DNA from: Parabacteroides timonensis
GTDB taxonomy: Bacteria; Bacteroidota; Bacteroidia; Bacteroidales; Tannerellaceae
Assembly: GCF_900128505.1 (NCBI RefSeq)
Contig: NZ_LT669941.1
Span: 4,014,728 to 4,078,727 of the forward strand
Direction: 5' to 3'
Length of the DNA: 64,000 nucleotides
The translations under genes were made by a program, and so were the position numbers. This document shows positions 63,001 through 64,000 of this stretch, one piece after another; position 1 is the stretch's first letter; every line of letters starts with the position of its first letter. The notes beneath the pieces were generated by a model that saw only the letters and a list, made by a program, of their open reading frames with translations, was not told the origin of the DNA and did not search any database.

Positions 63001-63647
63001 CATTTACCTTCCGGTGATTGCCATTGTATTTTGTTGTCAGTAAGGTTTTTGGTCAGGTCGATGCCGGAGTTCTCTATGATTATACTGTCTGTTCCCAACT
63101 GGTAAGCATATAAGGAAAGCAGATTTTCATGGCATGTTTTCTCATAGCTGCCTTGAATGGTATCGCTCTCGAATTTCAGTTCGGCTCCCGTCAATCCGGG
63201 GTTTTCTTTTAGGGCATCATCAACGTAAGAACCTTGTCCGACTCCCAGTGTGTAATCGCTGAGACTGACGGTCATATTTCGTTTTTTCGCTTCTCCCATG
63301 AACCAACCGAACAGATCCCACCATTCTTCAGTAAAGAGGGCCGGGCGGGAAGGGAAAGTCAAGCCATAACTGACTCCGCCTTTGTCCGAGTGGGCATAAT
63401 TAACCTGTAAGCTGGTCACTTTTTTTGCAGCCATCTGATCCAGGTGGTAGGTGAGGTGTTCACGGGTTAAAGTATCGCCCATCCACCAGTAGAAAGGTAC
63501 TTCACCATATCCTTTGGGAGGCGTTGCAAAACCTTTTTTTAAATCCATAGTGACGGAACGATCCGGATGTCCGGGAGGCAATTGTTTTACCTGGGAAGAA
63601 AGAAACTGGGAAAAAATACACAAGGTTAAAATAAAGAGTTTTTTCAT
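60033..63647 (-). CDS. GH106-like glycoside hydrolase (alpha-L-rhamnosidase type)
   Basis: A 1204-residue exported protein (signal KKLFILTLCIFSQFLSSQ). The N-terminal half matches the GH106 layout: PPKGYGEVPFYWWMGDTLTREHL near 40, a barrel with NFFFSDELNFNLHGCIWN (about 254-271) and RPRVWLEGFHSSKWDS (about 395-410), whose acidic residues are candidates for catalysis. Two beta-sandwich carbohydrate-binding-like regions follow. Such enzymes remove rhamnose from pectic or other glycans. The next gene upstream on the same strand may be a further polysaccharide-degrading protein. Confidence 0.85.
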   Translation of the reverse strand: MKKLFILTLCIFSQFLSSQVKQLPPGHPDRSVTMDLKKGFATPPKGYGEVPFYWWMGDTLTREHLTYHLDQMAAKKVTSLQVNYAHSDKGGVSYGLTFPSRPALFTEEWWDLFGWFMGEAKKRNMTVSLSDYTLGVGQGSYVDDALKENPGLTGAELKFESDTIQGSYEKTCHENLLSLYAYQLGTDSIIIENSGIDLTKNLTDNKIQWQSPEGKWIVTQVYSAAKKPSLDPMHPLSGKSYVKHFFQRFEDRFPEQSKGGLNFFFSDELNFNLHGCIWNSIFRDEFKKRKGYDIVPYLAALFTHIGSITPKIRLDYNDVMVSLSEENFFIPVYQWHEDRNLIYGCDHGGRGRDVSEFGDYFRTQRWNQAPGCDQPNFSKDIIKNKVASSIAHLYERPRVWLEGFHSSKWDSNTAHVTDAIFANFAMGQNLLSLHGFFYSTVGGWWEWAPPCNHTHMPYWEQMGPLLECSERLSYVLSQGYHRADIAILYPVEPVVAGYGNDAVEKAFSLGDFLYKKGIDFDFMDYQSLDKATVKNGKLHISGEEFKVLIIPSMKAIRHSSLEKALKFKQSGGIVINLGDLPEATEKKGLNDTRVNTLLDKLFKTSGNNAFIATSNKEILHILDSHLTRDFRITSGQDKQDETYIMHRKIAGKDLYAVYNVPKDTECFFRATGGIELWDPWTGTSREISASSVTNEGTCIRMPLDKQDMHIFVFDPARKATISIPVEHKITETIVLDGEWEFELKPSLDNQFGDFHWPATKEILGAYIYKARYNQSSNATDGWQSPSFNDDDWTSKTFTFAPRFMLLEATPELTEELIFSNLPGKSEGIIDSNKEYRWKPYEFSWRWGVENDYGHQGWHGLKATVHDEFIRLGEFKQEFRETLRVEDPSGNKNYYLYSNVLAPEAGTYQLSLGELKPAAVYINGKQTEDLSGSILLKEGLNEIVLHYDTFGVTWCVIRKQGDTPRILKEATAEKPLATNFRGDRSILPFDIRQTQETTYGQYRFKSAPGLEKFVFSAFGKPEVWVDGKACLLDIKGKRADGCITYEATIPNPNKRVSTVAIRIEEEWGNTGGAAIDGPIRQICGEGLIAAGDWSQIEGISTYSGGAWYRKNIQLQDIANNQRVHLNLGKVISTAEVWINGKKAGLKLTAPWLFDITDHVKAGNNKIEVLIHNTAANYYLSVPTQYRGKTTAGLLGTVSIEITENR

Positions 63648-63759
63648 GGTTGATTAGTTTATATCTGTAATAAAACAAAAGTAGTTACTAATCAGGATAA
63701 TAATGTTTCAAATATGATATTATTATTATGTATTTTGGCTTTATGACGAGATAGTTAAA

Positions 63760-63794
63760 CCACCTTCAAGTGTATGTTATCTTCTTGAAGGTGG
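63760..63794 (-). terminator. Terminator-like hairpin
   Basis: Perfect 11-bp stem CCACCTTCAAG (63760-63770) with CTTGAAGGTGG (63784-63794), just after the stop codon of the gene at 63808. The T run is short. Confidence 0.65.
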
Positions 63795-63807
63795 CTTGGA
63801 ATAGATA

Positions 63808-64000
63808 TTATCTTACCGGGAATTCGGTAATGCGGAGTGTTGTACACCCATAAGGTATCAGTTCGATCGTTTCTTCTTCTCCGACATCGTTACCTTGTTG
63901 CGTGAAGAAAGGAACCGGCCCGGCGGAACCTCTGACGAGTGTCCAGTTGTTTACCCGTTTTGCTTTTGTTTTGATGCGTATAGGTGCATTTTCTACATTC
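63808..64000 (-). CDS. C-terminus of a protein entering from the right (partial)
   Basis: Translating the minus strand gives 63 residues ending ELIPYGCTTLRITEFPVR and a TAA at 63808-63810. Its end contains NNWTLVRGSAGPVPFF and an acidic GNDVGEEETI stretch, a pattern I associate with the last domain of large carbohydrate-active proteins. The evidence is too thin to name a family. It lies 160 bp upstream of the GH106-like gene on the same strand and may belong to one locus with it. Confidence 0.65.
   Translation of the reverse strand, partial: NVENAPIRIKTKAKRVNNWTLVRGSAGPVPFFTQQGNDVGEEETIELIPYGCTTLRITEFPVR

Overview
The window looks like a chromosomal segment of a gut-type Bacteroidales bacterium, most likely Parabacteroides or a close relative. 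The evidence is the Bacteroidetes promoter box TAnnTTTG upstream of many genes, the absence of Shine-Dalgarno leaders, proteins with type IX secretion (T9SS) sorting tails next to a PorZ gene, DUF4252/ECF-sigma and DUF4469 families, and a glutamate-decarboxylase acid-resistance set. The genus is an inference. I saw no rRNA, tRNA, CRISPR array or prophage.

Layout. 0-4.8 kb: an ABC exporter pair, rubrerythrin, a SulP transporter and a UPF0158 protein. 4.9-8.9 kb: a module made of a secreted GLUG-repeat protein, a DUF4469 HU-like protein and a tyrosine recombinase. A 369-bp segment bounded by perfect 23-bp inverted repeats lies between the recombinase and the DUF4469 gene and carries a promoter, so it looks like a phase-variation switch. 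9-17.4 kb: gadB-glsA, two membrane transporters, a DUF4252/ECF sigma/anti-sigma operon with an ECF-type promoter, and a PagL-like lipid A deacylase. 17.5-23.5 kb: mutS, a second invertible-looking promoter segment (20-bp perfect inverted repeats, 273 bp overall) and a second copy of the module (a short HU-like protein ending in RPVIE like DUF4469, then a larger GLUG protein). 23.7-40 kb: a sulfatase, dinD wrapped in copies of one palindrome, a C10 protease, leuS, yitT, a phosphoethanolamine-transferase-like gene, rdgB, porZ, an MBOAT/SGNH O-acetylation pair and nadA.

40.0-41.2 kb is a long AT-rich intergenic region with DnaA-box-like sequences, a duplicated AT-rich block and a 22-bp-period repeat array. 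By hand-counted samples and by eye, the + strand is C/A-leaning to its left and G/T-leaning to its right. It is a strong candidate for the chromosomal replication origin.

41.2-64 kb: a TrmH methyltransferase, a DUF4294 protein, two envelope proteins, a second MBOAT/SGNH pair, a radical SAM protein, a T9SS lysyl-endopeptidase-like protease with a NagX-like acyltransferase, a trans-envelope TPR/helix-turn-helix protein, two outer-membrane proteins, an ion channel with an unusual selectivity filter divergent from gadC, a GH106-like glycosidase, and the end of another gene.

The most interesting points are the two paralogous modules, each next to its own invertible promoter with both promoters pointing away from the module in this assembly; the candidate origin; three arrays of degenerate palindromes with a 22-23 bp period; and the dinD palindromes.
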